Source: Rhodococcus sp. (in: high G+C Gram-positive bacteria)
GTDB taxonomy: Bacteria; Actinomycetota; Actinomycetes; Mycobacteriales; Mycobacteriaceae
Length of the DNA: 64,000 bases
Reading direction: 5' to 3'
Assembly: GCF_023264675.1 (NCBI RefSeq)
Contig: NZ_JAHFVG010000020.1
Span: forward strand, 36,681-100,680
This document shows, piece after piece, positions 36,085 to 44,302 of this stretch (positions are counted from its first letter, which is position 1; every line of letters begins with the position of its first letter). The translations under genes and the position numbers were made by a program. The notes below the pieces were generated by a model. It was given only the letters and a program-made list of their open reading frames with translations. It ran no database searches and was not told the origin of the DNA.

Positions 36085-36317
36085 GACTCGAACGCCACTG
36101 CGGCACTGACATGGCTGAGAACGGCATCGTCGGCGGTCGAGGAATCCACGACTGCCTCGGCGATCACGCGGTGCTCGTCGACGGCCGAGAGCTCGTCGAA
36201 ATCCGAACGACTGACGAACTGTCCCGGGCGCAATCGATGCCACGCCTTGGTCCGGCAGTACCGCTGCAGCTCGGTGTCCGATATCCCCCGGGCGAGCGCG
36301 TCCGAGCAAGACCGCAT
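36085..36317 (-). pseudogene. Remnant of an AbiEi/DUF559-type protein gene
   Basis: The minus-strand frame from the ATG at 36317 encodes MRSCSDALARGISDTELQRY, then AWHRLRPGQFVSRSDFDEL and VLSHVSAAVAFE. This is the N-terminal 'type IV antitoxin AbiEi-like' domain found before DUF559 nuclease domains in actinobacteria. Homology-like sequence stops after about 75 residues. The frame then runs into the antisense of the Hsp70-like gene and no DUF559 part exists. It appears truncated from its 3' side. Between this and the terminator at 36360 nothing else is seen. Confidence 0.5.
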
Positions 36318-36359
36318 CGGCACAGTGTGGATACACGGACCTCGCACCCCTACAGGCAA

Positions 36360-36397
36360 CTCCGCACCCCTGCTCTGAGGTGAGCGGGGGTGCGGAG
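36360..36397 (-). terminator. Terminator of the Fe-S reductase gene
   Basis: CTCCGCACCCCTGCTC and a near-perfect complement ending GGGTGCGGAG form a stable stem with a short loop, 20 bases past the stop of the minus-strand gene. No T-run is present. Confidence 0.6.
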
Positions 36398-36417
36398 TCG
36401 GTAGAAAGGGTGCGGGG

Positions 36418-39400
36418 CTACTTGCGCTTGCCGGGAACCTTCGCTCCTGGAGCGAATCCGAGTCCACCGGCCTTCGGCTTCGGGGGAGTCCGCTCCTCGG
36501 CAACTGCCTCGGCGTCGGCGGGAGACTCAGCGTCGGCGGGGGATTCGGCGACGTCATCCGAAACCTCTGCCGGTGCTTCAGCTTCGACCGTCGCTGCGGT
36601 ATCGGCTGGAGCCTCCGCCGCTGGCTTGTCCTCGGCGGGTGCTTCGGCAACCGGCTCGGCCTCCGAGGGCTTCTCCGCCGCTGCTGTGGTCGGAGCTGCA
36701 GCAGTCCGTGCACCGGGCTTCTTGAATCCCGACTTGACCGCGAGACCCTTGGGCTTGACGGTGGGCGTCGAAACCTCTGCCGCGGGGGCTTCGGCCGCCG
36801 GTGCTTCGGAATCAGGAGCTTCGGAAACAGGAGCTTCGGACTCCGGCGCTGTTGGCTCGGTGACGTCGGACGCAGATTCCTCGGCGACCGGAGCCGCAGC
36901 AGGCGTACCCGGAGCTTTGGCGCCCGGCTTCTTGAATCCGGACTTCACGGCAAGACCCTTGGGCTTGACGGTCGGGAGGGATTCCGAGGCGGGTACAGCT
37001 TCGGTTGCCGGTGCTTCAGCTGCTGGTGCTTCCGTCGGCGCAGATTCGGCCGCTGCCGGCTTACCGGGAGCCTTGGCGCCCGGTTTCTTGAATCCGGACT
37101 TCACGGCAAGACCCTTGGGCTGCACGCTCGGCTTGGACTCCGACGCCTCGGCTGGTGCTTCGGCAGAAGCGGATGCCTCGGCCTCGGCAGGAGCAGCAGC
37201 CTCGGCAGGCTTACCGGGAGCTTTGGCGCCCGGCTTCTTGAATCCCGACTTCACGGCCAGGCCCTTGGGCTTGACGCTCGGTGTCGATTCGGATGCCTCG
37301 GCCGGTGCTGCCTCGTCTGTAGTCGGAGTAGAAGCCGCAGGGGCTTTCGTGCCGCCGGGAGCTTTGCCCTTGAGCGACAAGCCCTTTGCGCCCGGAGCCT
37401 TCGCGCCGCCTGCCATCCCGAGACCCTTGGGCTTGGCCGCAGGCTCGTCGCCGGGTTCGGCTGAATCTTCCGAAGCCGGCTTTGCCGCTCCCGGTGCCTT
37501 CGCCAGACCCTTCATCTTCAAGCCGCCTGCCTTGGGAGCCGGTGCGGCCGGAGCGGACTTGGCCTCGGCAGGCTCCTCGACGGGTTCGATGCGTTCTGCT
37601 TCTTCGACCTCGGAAGCCTTCTCGCTCTCGAGCTTCTCCTCGGGGGTGAGCTCGCGAGGAACGACCTTGATGTTCTCCGCGAGCACCGAGGACTCGACGC
37701 GGGTGATCGACTCGAGCATCAGCTGCGCGACGTCGACGACCTCGACGCCCTCGTGTGCGCCGCCTTCCTGACGTGCAGTGACGCCGTCGGTGAGCATGAC
37801 GCGGCAGAACGGGCAACCCGTAGCGATCTTCTTGGGGTTGGTGGCGAGAGCCTCGTCGACCCGGTCGATGTTGATGCGCTTGCCGATGTTCTCTTCCATC
37901 CACATACGCGCGCCACCGGCACCACAGCACATGGACCGCTCGCCGTGGCGAGGCATTTCCTTCAGGTTGGAGCCCGACGCAGCCATCAGCTCGCGGGGGG
38001 CGTCGTAGACCTTGTTGTGACGGCCGAGGTAGCACGGGTCGTGGTATGTGATGTCCTGGCTGACGGACGCCACCGGGATCAGCTTCTTCTGGCGCACGAG
38101 ACGGTTCAGCAGCTGGGTGTGGTGAACCACCTCGTAGTCACCGCCGACCTGCGGGTACTCGTTGCCGAGGGCGTTGAAGCAGTGCGCACAGGTGACGACG
38201 ATCTTGCGCTTCTTCTGCTCGATGCCGTCGAACACGTTGTTGATCGTTTCGATGTTCTGCATCGCGAGCTGCTGGAACAGGAACTCGTTACCCGCGCGGC
38301 GAGCGGAGTCGCCGGTGCAGGTCTCGTCGGCGCCGAGCACCATGAACTTGACGCCTGCCGTGGCGAGAAGCTCGGCGACGGCCTTCGTGGTCTTCTTCGC
38401 GCGATCCTCGTAGGCGCCTGCGCAGCCGACCCAGAAGAGGTACTCGTAGTCACGGAACGAATCGGCGTCCTGGCCGAAGACCGGGATGTCGAAGTCCATC
38501 TCGTTGATCCAGTTGAGACGGTCCTTCGAGTTCTGGCCCCAGGGGTTGCCCTTGTTCTCGAGGTTCTTGAACAGGCCGGCCAGCTCGGACGGGAACTCCG
38601 ACTCGATCAGAACCTGGTAGCGACGCATGTCGATGATGTGGTCGACGTGCTCGATGTCCACCGGGCACTGCTCGACGCACGCACCACAGGTGGTGCAGCT
38701 CCACAGAACCTCGGGGTCGATGATGCCGCCCTCGATGGCGTCGGCGACGAGCTTGCGGTCCGCCTCGTCACGCGCAGCCTGCGGGATGGCGTCGAGTTTG
38801 GCCTGATCGACGTTGCCCTCGGCGTCGACGAGACCTACCTCGTCGCCGCCCATGTCCTTCTTGCCGCCGGCGAGCAGGTACGGAGCTTTGGCCTGGCTGT
38901 GGTCGCGGAGCGACATGATGAGCAGCTTGGGGGACAGCGGCTTCCCGGTGTTCCACGCGGGGCACTGCGACTGGCAGCGACCGCACTCGGTGCAGGTGGT
39001 GAAGTCGAGCCAGCCCTTCCAGCTGAAGTCCTCGATCTGGCCGGCGCCGAACGCATCGACGTCGGGGTCGGCCTCTTCCATTACGAGGACCTTGCCGCCG
39101 GACATCATCGGCTTGGCCGGGCCGAGGGCGACGGTGCCGTCGTCCATGCGCTTGAAGTAGATGTTGGGGAACGCGGTGAAACGGTGCCAGGCGACGCCCC
39201 AGTCGATGTTCTGGCCGACGAAGTACAGCCAGATCATGCCGGACATCAGCTTGATGAACGCGAAGATCGACACCATCTCGACGCTCTCGGGCAGGAGCTT
39301 GGCGACATTCATGGTGAAGAAGTCGGTCCACGGGTTCGAGTGGCCGTAGGTGGCGATCTTGCCGGCCTTCACGAAGATCATTCCGAGGCCTTCGACGAGC

Positions 39401-39885
39401 ACGACGGCCTCGACGAAGTAGGCAGCGCGGAACCGTGAACCACCGAAGCGAGACAGACGCTCGGGCTTGCGCGGGTGGTTGAGCTGGCGAATGGCGATCA
39501 GCGTGATGATGCCGAGGACCGTTCCGATGCCGAGGATCTCGTCCATCAGGTGGTAGATCGCCCAGTCGCCGACGATGGGCCAATGGAACTCGGGGTTGAA
39601 CGTCTGGCCGTATGCCTCGAACCAGAACACGGCACCGGCCATGAAGCCGATCATCACGAGCCAGTGAGCCCAGCCGACGGTCCGGAACTTCACCATCTTG
39701 GTGTGGGCGGCGAACTCGACGATCATCTGCTTGAAGCGAGGGATGATCGGGCGCCAGCGGTCCGGTGCAGGCTGACCGAGTCGCACGATGTTGAACATCC
39801 GCAGGCCACCGCGAATGAATGAGAACCAACACACGAGACTCAGAAGCGCACCGACCGTGCCCAACGTGATCGTCAGGGCGTTCAT
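36418..39885 (-). CDS. Membrane-bound Fe-S heterodisulfide-reductase-like protein (Rv0338c-like)
   Basis: An 1155-residue respiratory-type reductase. Residues 1-260 hold about six helices resembling the NarI/HdrE cytochrome b subunit. Two [4Fe-4S] ferredoxin motifs follow (CTECGRCQSQCP and CTTCGACVEQCP). Two CCG domains come next (CTGDSARRAGNEF with upstream CAG, and RHGERSMCCGAGGARMW). The final 350 residues are an Ala/Glu/Pro-rich tail with four or more copies of KPKGLAVKSGFKKPGAKAPG. The mycobacterial orthologue is essential; its physiological donor is unknown. The gene is preceded by two tandem operators and followed by a strong hairpin. Confidence 0.9.
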   Translation of the reverse strand: MNALTITLGTVGALLSLVCWFSFIRGGLRMFNIVRLGQPAPDRWRPIIPRFKQMIVEFAAHTKMVKFRTVGWAHWLVMIGFMAGAVFWFEAYGQTFNPEFHWPIVGDWAIYHLMDEILGIGTVLGIITLIAIRQLNHPRKPERLSRFGGSRFRAAYFVEAVVLVEGLGMIFVKAGKIATYGHSNPWTDFFTMNVAKLLPESVEMVSIFAFIKLMSGMIWLYFVGQNIDWGVAWHRFTAFPNIYFKRMDDGTVALGPAKPMMSGGKVLVMEEADPDVDAFGAGQIEDFSWKGWLDFTTCTECGRCQSQCPAWNTGKPLSPKLLIMSLRDHSQAKAPYLLAGGKKDMGGDEVGLVDAEGNVDQAKLDAIPQAARDEADRKLVADAIEGGIIDPEVLWSCTTCGACVEQCPVDIEHVDHIIDMRRYQVLIESEFPSELAGLFKNLENKGNPWGQNSKDRLNWINEMDFDIPVFGQDADSFRDYEYLFWVGCAGAYEDRAKKTTKAVAELLATAGVKFMVLGADETCTGDSARRAGNEFLFQQLAMQNIETINNVFDGIEQKKRKIVVTCAHCFNALGNEYPQVGGDYEVVHHTQLLNRLVRQKKLIPVASVSQDITYHDPCYLGRHNKVYDAPRELMAASGSNLKEMPRHGERSMCCGAGGARMWMEENIGKRINIDRVDEALATNPKKIATGCPFCRVMLTDGVTARQEGGAHEGVEVVDVAQLMLESITRVESSVLAENIKVVPRELTPEEKLESEKASEVEEAERIEPVEEPAEAKSAPAAPAPKAGGLKMKGLAKAPGAAKPASEDSAEPGDEPAAKPKGLGMAGGAKAPGAKGLSLKGKAPGGTKAPAASTPTTDEAAPAEASESTPSVKPKGLAVKSGFKKPGAKAPGKPAEAAAPAEAEASASAEAPAEASESKPSVQPKGLAVKSGFKKPGAKAPGKPAAAESAPTEAPAAEAPATEAVPASESLPTVKPKGLAVKSGFKKPGAKAPGTPAAAPVAEESASDVTEPTAPESEAPVSEAPDSEAPAAEAPAAEVSTPTVKPKGLAVKSGFKKPGARTAAAPTTAAAEKPSEAEPVAEAPAEDKPAAEAPADTAATVEAEAPAEVSDDVAESPADAESPADAEAVAEERTPPKPKAGGLGFAPGAKVPGKRK
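36714..37280 (-). repeat. Coding repeats: KGLAVKSGFKKPGAKAPG units
   Basis: Four near-identical segments of about 60 bases (36714-36760, 36922-36975, 37076-37125, 37220-37280) each encode K-G-L-A-V-K-S-G-F-K-K-P-G-A. They are separated by Ala/Glu/Pro linkers of 30-60 residues. Looser copies (KGLGMAGGAKAPGAKG, GGLKMKGLAKAPG, GGLGFAPGAKVPG) flank them. DNA identity between the core units is very high, pointing to recent duplication or gene conversion. Confidence 0.8.
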
Positions 39886-39958
39886 GTAAGCGGCCTTTCG
39901 TTCAAGCGGCAGCGGGGGAGCTACCTCGGGTCAGCCCGATCAGCCTAAGCCTAGACAA

Positions 39959-39999
39959 GTTACTGGCGAGTAACAACTGAGGCGGTACTGATGAGTAAC
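39959..39999. promoter_or_regulatory. Two tandem operators, GTTACT-N4-AGTAAC type
   Basis: GTTACTGGCGAGTAAC (39959-39974) is a perfect 6-base inverted repeat around 4 bases. GGTACTGATGAGTAAC (39984-39999) is the same site with one changed base. Their centres are 25 bases apart, and they sit 74-114 bases upstream of the Fe-S gene start. This is typical of a TetR-family regulator bound as two dimers. The rest of the 535-base gap up to 40420 shows no convincing gene. Confidence 0.55.
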
Positions 40000-40420
40000 T
40001 TAGCATCGAGCGGTCCGCTCGTCGCGGGCGAATCACGGGACCGACCTGCATCACGGTGGGCTGGACCGGTCAGTAGGTCATGTCGTGAAGGTCACGTTAT
40101 GCGTATGGACCGACAGCGCCTTCGAGAAGGCAGTCCTAAGTTCATTCCGTAGATGTTCGCGCGCGCGTTGGTTGTCCGGTTCTGGCGATTGAGAAATCGA
40201 ACGTGAGACCACTGTTACTGCGGCGAACTCCTGGTGCGACGGGCTGCAACCTGGACCAATTCAAAGAATCGAGAAAATAACGGTTGGTCGGAGTCGTAGG
40301 TTATGCTGCTGCGGCACCGACAAATCGCGGATTCGGTCTGGGGAATATCTGCGTCTGACGGGCTACCCCCTCAGTTCGGTACTGGCCAGGCTCGATCGCA
40401 TAGAACGGAACATTCTTTAC

Positions 40421-41107
40421 ATGAAACTCAGCAAACTGGTCGTTACGGCTGCGTTCGTCGCTGCCGCGATGGGTCTCGCCAGCGGCACTGCCTATGCGGA
40501 TCCAGCCCCTGAAGCGCCCGTGGCCGACGCTCCCGCCGCCGGCGAGGAAATCGGATACCAGTCGAACCTGGAAGACCGCACGATCGTCACGACGATCGAC
40601 GCCGGTGTCTTCAAGGTCGCCGACGACGGCAAGACCGTGGACATTCTCGACTCCACCGACAAGGTCGTCGTGACGTTGCCGCTGTCCTTCAACCTCGGTG
40701 GCCTCAACTTCCCGTACGAGCAGAACGTCGACAACAACGGCAAGACGCTCCGTCTGGTCCCGCAGGTCGACCTGACCAAGGCGTCGGCCAACTCGCGCAG
40801 CATCGGGGCAACGCAGGTTGCTTCGACCGAAGAGAACCTGATCGCACAGCAGACATTTGCGTCGCAGCTCGGAATCGCCACCGCAATCGGCGGATTCACC
40901 GGAACTGCAATCGGTGCGCTGGCAGGCGGACTGGGCTTCCTGGGCGGCCCGGTCGGGCTGGCTTCGGTTCCTCTCGGCGCGACCGTCGGCGGGATTGTTG
41001 GAACGATCATTGCCGGTGGCCCGACACTCGTAGTCGCCGGTATCGATCTCCTCAACACGCTGAACGCTGCTCCCGGGACCAGCAAGTTCGCGGACAACAC
41101 CAAGTAG
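40421..41107 (+). CDS. Secreted protein with C-terminal glycine-rich hydrophobic region
   Basis: A 228-residue exported protein. A Sec signal peptide with cleavage at AYA-DP (after residue 26) is followed by a Pro/Ala stretch and a compact beta-rich domain (LEDRTIVTTIDAGVFKVADDGKTV). A Gly/Ala/Ile-rich region (AIGGFTGTAIGALAGGLGFLGG ... GATVGGIVGTIIAGG) could insert in a membrane. This layout is common among rhodococcal and nocardial secreted proteins of unknown role. A strong terminator follows. A long leader (over 100 bases without a gene) precedes it. Confidence 0.75.
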   Translation: MKLSKLVVTAAFVAAAMGLASGTAYADPAPEAPVADAPAAGEEIGYQSNLEDRTIVTTIDAGVFKVADDGKTVDILDSTDKVVVTLPLSFNLGGLNFPYEQNVDNNGKTLRLVPQVDLTKASANSRSIGATQVASTEENLIAQQTFASQLGIATAIGGFTGTAIGALAGGLGFLGGPVGLASVPLGATVGGIVGTIIAGGPTLVVAGIDLLNTLNAAPGTSKFADNTK

Positions 41108-41116
41108 ACCGACTCA

Positions 41117-41156
41117 CAAGAACAGCCCGTCACCTTTCGGTGGCGGGCTGTTCTTG
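41117..41156 (+). terminator. Terminator after the secreted protein gene
   Basis: CAAGAACAGCCCGTCACC and GGTGGCGGGCTGTTCTTG pair over 18 bases (one G-T) around the 4-base loop TTTC. It starts nine bases after the stop codon. Confidence 0.85.
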
Positions 41157-41175
41157 CGTTCGGATGTGACTGTCG

Positions 41176-41277
41176 TCAGCCGAAGCGAACTCCCGGCGTC
41201 GCCAGGTTGATTCCCTCGACAACGATGGTCGCTGCATAGCCGAGCAGGTCGAAGCCGACTCCGAGAAGTTCGAGCAT
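41176..41277 (-). CDS. 33-residue hydrophobic peptide, possible small porin-like protein
   Basis: A frame starting MLELLGVGFDLLGYAATIV and ending in TPGVRFG, behind the strong site GGAAGG about six bases before the ATG. There is no signal peptide; the whole chain could form one amphipathic helix. Size, lack of a leader and composition recall the PorA/PorH channel peptides of corynebacteria, but no homology can be claimed by eye. It lies tail to tail with the secreted protein gene. Confidence 0.45.
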   Translation of the reverse strand: MLELLGVGFDLLGYAATIVVEGINLATPGVRFG

Positions 41278-41573
41278 AGTGTTGCCTTCCGTCCAAGTGC
41301 GCGGTGTGGCCCGCCGGTGAATCGGTACGTCTGTACCTGAGTCGTGCTCGGATCATACGACGAGAATGCGCGTGTGGCGCACTGGGCGCGCGGTGAATCA
41401 AGCACGCGCAGAGCGCAAGTCGGTGCAACTCGGCGCCGACCGGGTGACCACTACCGACGACGTGGCATTACGGTGGGACGAGATGGTTCGCCGATCGCCA
41501 CACCGTCTCTGCTCGATATTCTCCCGCGGTGACCTGTGCGTCGCACCGGTCGGTTGGCGCCGGACGGAAGTGG

Positions 41574-41663
41574 TTACAGCGGTGGCAGAAAGTTGATCAC
41601 GTTCACCCAGAGCTGGATGAGGTTCTGTGCGAGATCGATCCAAATTGTGGTGAAGAGCGGCAT
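41574..41663 (-). CDS. 29-residue hydrophobic peptide
   Basis: A frame starting MPLFTTIWIDLAQNLIQLW and ending NFLPPL, behind AAGGGGA seven bases upstream of the ATG. It is a single amphipathic, Trp/Leu/Ile-rich helix without a signal peptide. It is on the same strand as the 33-residue peptide gene about 300 bases downstream; the gap between them shows no convincing gene. The pair may be membrane-active or channel peptides. Confidence 0.45.
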   Translation of the reverse strand: MPLFTTIWIDLAQNLIQLWVNVINFLPPL

Positions 41664-41756
41664 TACGTCCCCTTGAGTATGTTCCGACCGTCGAAGTATA
41701 CCGATCGTCACTGTAAAGATGCGTTAAACCGACTTAAAGTTTGTTGCCGATGCAAA

Positions 41757-41796
41757 AAAGTGGCTCACCGGGTCCGAAGACGCGATGAGCCACTGT
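41757..41796 (-). terminator. Intrinsic terminator of the S1 protease gene
   Basis: AGTGGCTCA and TGAGCCACT pair perfectly (41759-41767 with 41786-41794). On the minus strand the stem is followed by a run of T (TTTTTTG), giving a classical intrinsic terminator about 20 bases after the protease stop. Confidence 0.8.
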
Positions 41797-41817
41797 GCAG
41801 ATTCAGAACGGCCTCGA

Positions 41818-43149
41818 TCAGCCGACCTGGGCTGTCCGCACGGTCGAGCCTGTCTCGGCCGCGACCTGATCGATGGGAATGCCGAGGCTCGCTGTTCCGC
41901 CGAACTGTGCGAGTGCGAGGTTCGCCTCGGTGCAGTCCGGTGCGCCACCGCTGTTCGATCCGCTGGTGATGCCGAGCGCCAGTGTTCCGGTCACGATGGC
42001 GCCGCCGCTGTCCCCGGCGAGGGTGCAGGCAGTGCTGGCGAATCCGCGCACCGTTCGGCTGGAGCCGTCCTCCATGAACAGTTGGGTCTCGACGCGGTCG
42101 GCGGCGACCACTCCGCACGTGAAGGACGAGGACTGGCCCGACTTGCAGACCGGGGCTCCGACTACGGGCGATGCAGTGCCGGTGATGGTGACGGTGCTTC
42201 CGTTGGCGCCGCGCACCGTGGGGCGGTCGAGGCCCGACGAGGTGCCCTTGTCGTTGAGCGAGATGACCGACCAGTCGAGACCGCTCGCAGATCCGAGGCT
42301 CGAGCGATCGAACGTGCCGATTTGAGCGCTACCCTGCACGTTCGCCGGATCAGGCAGGTACACCGGTGCTCCGCCCGCGCCGGTATCGGCGTTCGGGTTG
42401 CAGTGTCCCGCACTGAGATTGACCGGGTTCCCGGAACCGTCGACCGCATTGAACCCGAAGGAGCACACGCTGATGTCGGTGGACGGTGTGTCCGCGATGG
42501 CGCCTCGGGTGGTGACGTACGTGTCGCCACCCATCGGGGACGGATCGACCGGCGCTGGCGCGCCGGGGGAAAGAATTACTTTGAGATTTGCCAGCAGCGT
42601 CGGAAGGTTGAGTGCACTTCCGATCGGACTGTTGACGAGGTCGATGACGAGCTGGTTGTCGAGAATGTCGATCGACGTCCCGTTCACCTGGCTCGCGACC
42701 TCACGCGGAAGCGTCGAAATCCAGGCATTGAGATCGGAGAGCGACTTCTCGAGGCCGTCGGCGGAGACGGCGGCGTGTGCGGTGTCGTAGCCGTCCTTGG
42801 CCACAGCCTGAGCGGCATCGTCCGAGGTCACAGCCACGACGGCTTTGCCGTCCGGCCCGATCCAGGCGCCGGCGAACTCGGAGGGCCTCGATGCGCGGAA
42901 ATCCGAGGCGTAGGTCGAGAGCTCCTGCGCTCTCGCTGCGCGATCGAGATATTCCTGCGGCGAGATCTTCAGATCGCGAACCACGGCATCGGCGAGTTCG
43001 CGCGGAAGCTGGTCTGCTGAATTCTGAAGCGCGGGGCCCTGATCGGAGGATGGATCAGGTTCTGCCGACGCGGGGGCCGAGAAGATACCGAAGAACAAAA
43101 ACGCCGTCGAACAGATCACTGCGGCGCGCAGTGCCCCCGTGTTACGCAT
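41818..43149 (-). CDS. Secreted S1-family serine protease with pro-domain
   Basis: A 443-residue exported protease. The signal peptide is cleaved at ASA-EP (after residue 29). About 185 residues of pro-domain (DQLPRELADAVVRDLKISPQEYLDRAAR ... VNGTSIDILDNQLVIDL) resemble the inhibitory propeptide of streptogrisin/alpha-lytic proteases. The trypsin-like domain has His in NLSAGHC (about 248), Asp in GLDWSVIS (about 291) and Ser in LAGDSGGAI (about 378), with paired cysteines around each. It probably processes secreted or wall proteins; the two small peptides and the secreted protein nearby are possible but unproven substrates. Confidence 0.92.
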   Translation of the reverse strand: MRNTGALRAAVICSTAFLFFGIFSAPASAEPDPSSDQGPALQNSADQLPRELADAVVRDLKISPQEYLDRAARAQELSTYASDFRASRPSEFAGAWIGPDGKAVVAVTSDDAAQAVAKDGYDTAHAAVSADGLEKSLSDLNAWISTLPREVASQVNGTSIDILDNQLVIDLVNSPIGSALNLPTLLANLKVILSPGAPAPVDPSPMGGDTYVTTRGAIADTPSTDISVCSFGFNAVDGSGNPVNLSAGHCNPNADTGAGGAPVYLPDPANVQGSAQIGTFDRSSLGSASGLDWSVISLNDKGTSSGLDRPTVRGANGSTVTITGTASPVVGAPVCKSGQSSSFTCGVVAADRVETQLFMEDGSSRTVRGFASTACTLAGDSGGAIVTGTLALGITSGSNSGGAPDCTEANLALAQFGGTASLGIPIDQVAAETGSTVRTAQVG

Positions 43150-43225
43150 GAAATCCCTTCATCGGGTGCTGAGCATCAGCGCCCCACCTTAGGGCATGAG
43201 TGCTGATAATCGGCTAAGACGCAGT

Positions 43226-44302
43226 TCAGCGCCCGGGGCTGTCGAAACGAGGAATCGTCGGATACGTGAATTCGGGGATGGTGGGGCGTGTCAGTGGACC
43301 GCGCGTCGTCGGGACGTCGGGAGCCGGCGCCTCGGGCTCGGGGGACGGCTCCGGGGGCGGCGGCTGCGCGAGCGTCGGTTCGGTGACGTCGGTCGGGTCG
43401 GGGGCCGCCGGCTGCTCCGAGGCCGCGTCGGGGGTGGCCGTCGGGAACGGAACTACGACGATCGCGGCCGAGGGCACGGGCGTCGTCGTGGACGACGGGG
43501 CAGGAGCGGTCTGCGCGTCCGTGATGGCAGGCGGGTTCACATCGGCGCCGTCGCTGAACGTTCCGAGAGCTGCTGCGATCCCGACCGAGGCGATGATCAC
43601 GGCTACCGCAGCCCCGGTGACGATCAGCAACGGACGTCGTCGACTTCCCGAATCCTCGGTGATCGGAGTGATCGCCGACGTCGGTTCGACGACGGGGAGC
43701 GCCTCGGAGAACGCGAGCGCCCGGGGGCGCGCGACGATGGGCAGAGCATCGGTCGCCGCAGAATCGGGAGCCGGCGGCTCGGCTCCTTCGAGGACGGACA
43801 GCGTGCCGATGGACAGCGAGACGTCGTCGTCGATCGGGGCGGCATCGACGTCGACGGCGGTGGTCGGCACCAGAGCGGCGAACGCGCCGGAGGCGGCGCC
43901 ACTCGGGACCAGGAGCACTCCGGCGCCACCGGTGCGATCCAGCGCCCCGCGAAGTAGTGCCAGAGTGTCCGGACGCCAAGCGTCGGGGTAGGTCATGGCG
44001 ACGGACGGGACGACACCGCCGTGCCGATCGGTCACCATCGAGACGAGGCAGTTGACCGCATGGGCGAGAAGATCCTCGGCCGGAAATTCGTCACCCTGCC
44101 CGTTCCCGACGCGTGAGATGGACGCCGTCGCCGACCTCGGAGACGGCCCTGCGTCGACTCCGTCCGGGCCGAGACCGATGGTCCCGTCCTCGGCGAACCA
44201 CAACCGGGTGGTGGTCTCGTAGACGATCGGATCCACGCCGCGATCCGGGCGATGGACTGCGACGGATTTGTCGTCGCCGATCGTGATCGCGAGGTATCCC
44301 AT
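43226..44302 (-). CDS. Hsp70-like membrane protein lacking motifs (paralogue E)
   Basis: A 358-residue protein. Only the front half of the nucleotide domain remains recognisable (YLAITIGDDKSVAVHRP ... VAMTYPDAWRPDTLALLRGAL). There is no DLG-x-SG and no GGG-x-x-IP. A transmembrane helix at about 223-247 leads to a long Pro/Thr/Ala tail ending RPTIPEFTYPTIPRF, the same end motif as in paralogues A and C. Its ATG shares a base with the stop of paralogue F (TGATG). It is the last gene of the operon headed by paralogue G. Confidence 0.7.
   Translation of the reverse strand: MGYLAITIGDDKSVAVHRPDRGVDPIVYETTTRLWFAEDGTIGLGPDGVDAGPSPRSATASISRVGNGQGDEFPAEDLLAHAVNCLVSMVTDRHGGVVPSVAMTYPDAWRPDTLALLRGALDRTGGAGVLLVPSGAASGAFAALVPTTAVDVDAAPIDDDVSLSIGTLSVLEGAEPPAPDSAATDALPIVARPRALAFSEALPVVEPTSAITPITEDSGSRRRPLLIVTGAAVAVIIASVGIAAALGTFSDGADVNPPAITDAQTAPAPSSTTTPVPSAAIVVVPFPTATPDAASEQPAAPDPTDVTEPTLAQPPPPEPSPEPEAPAPDVPTTRGPLTRPTIPEFTYPTIPRFDSPGR

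Noticed and set aside
40303..40512. 70-codon plus-strand frame overlapping the start of the secreted protein gene
   Set aside because: Overlaps the signal peptide of the real gene in another frame and has no ribosome-binding site.
41785..43020. 411-codon plus-strand frame opposite the S1 protease
   Set aside because: The minus frame has signal peptide, pro-domain and full catalytic triad; the plus frame has none.
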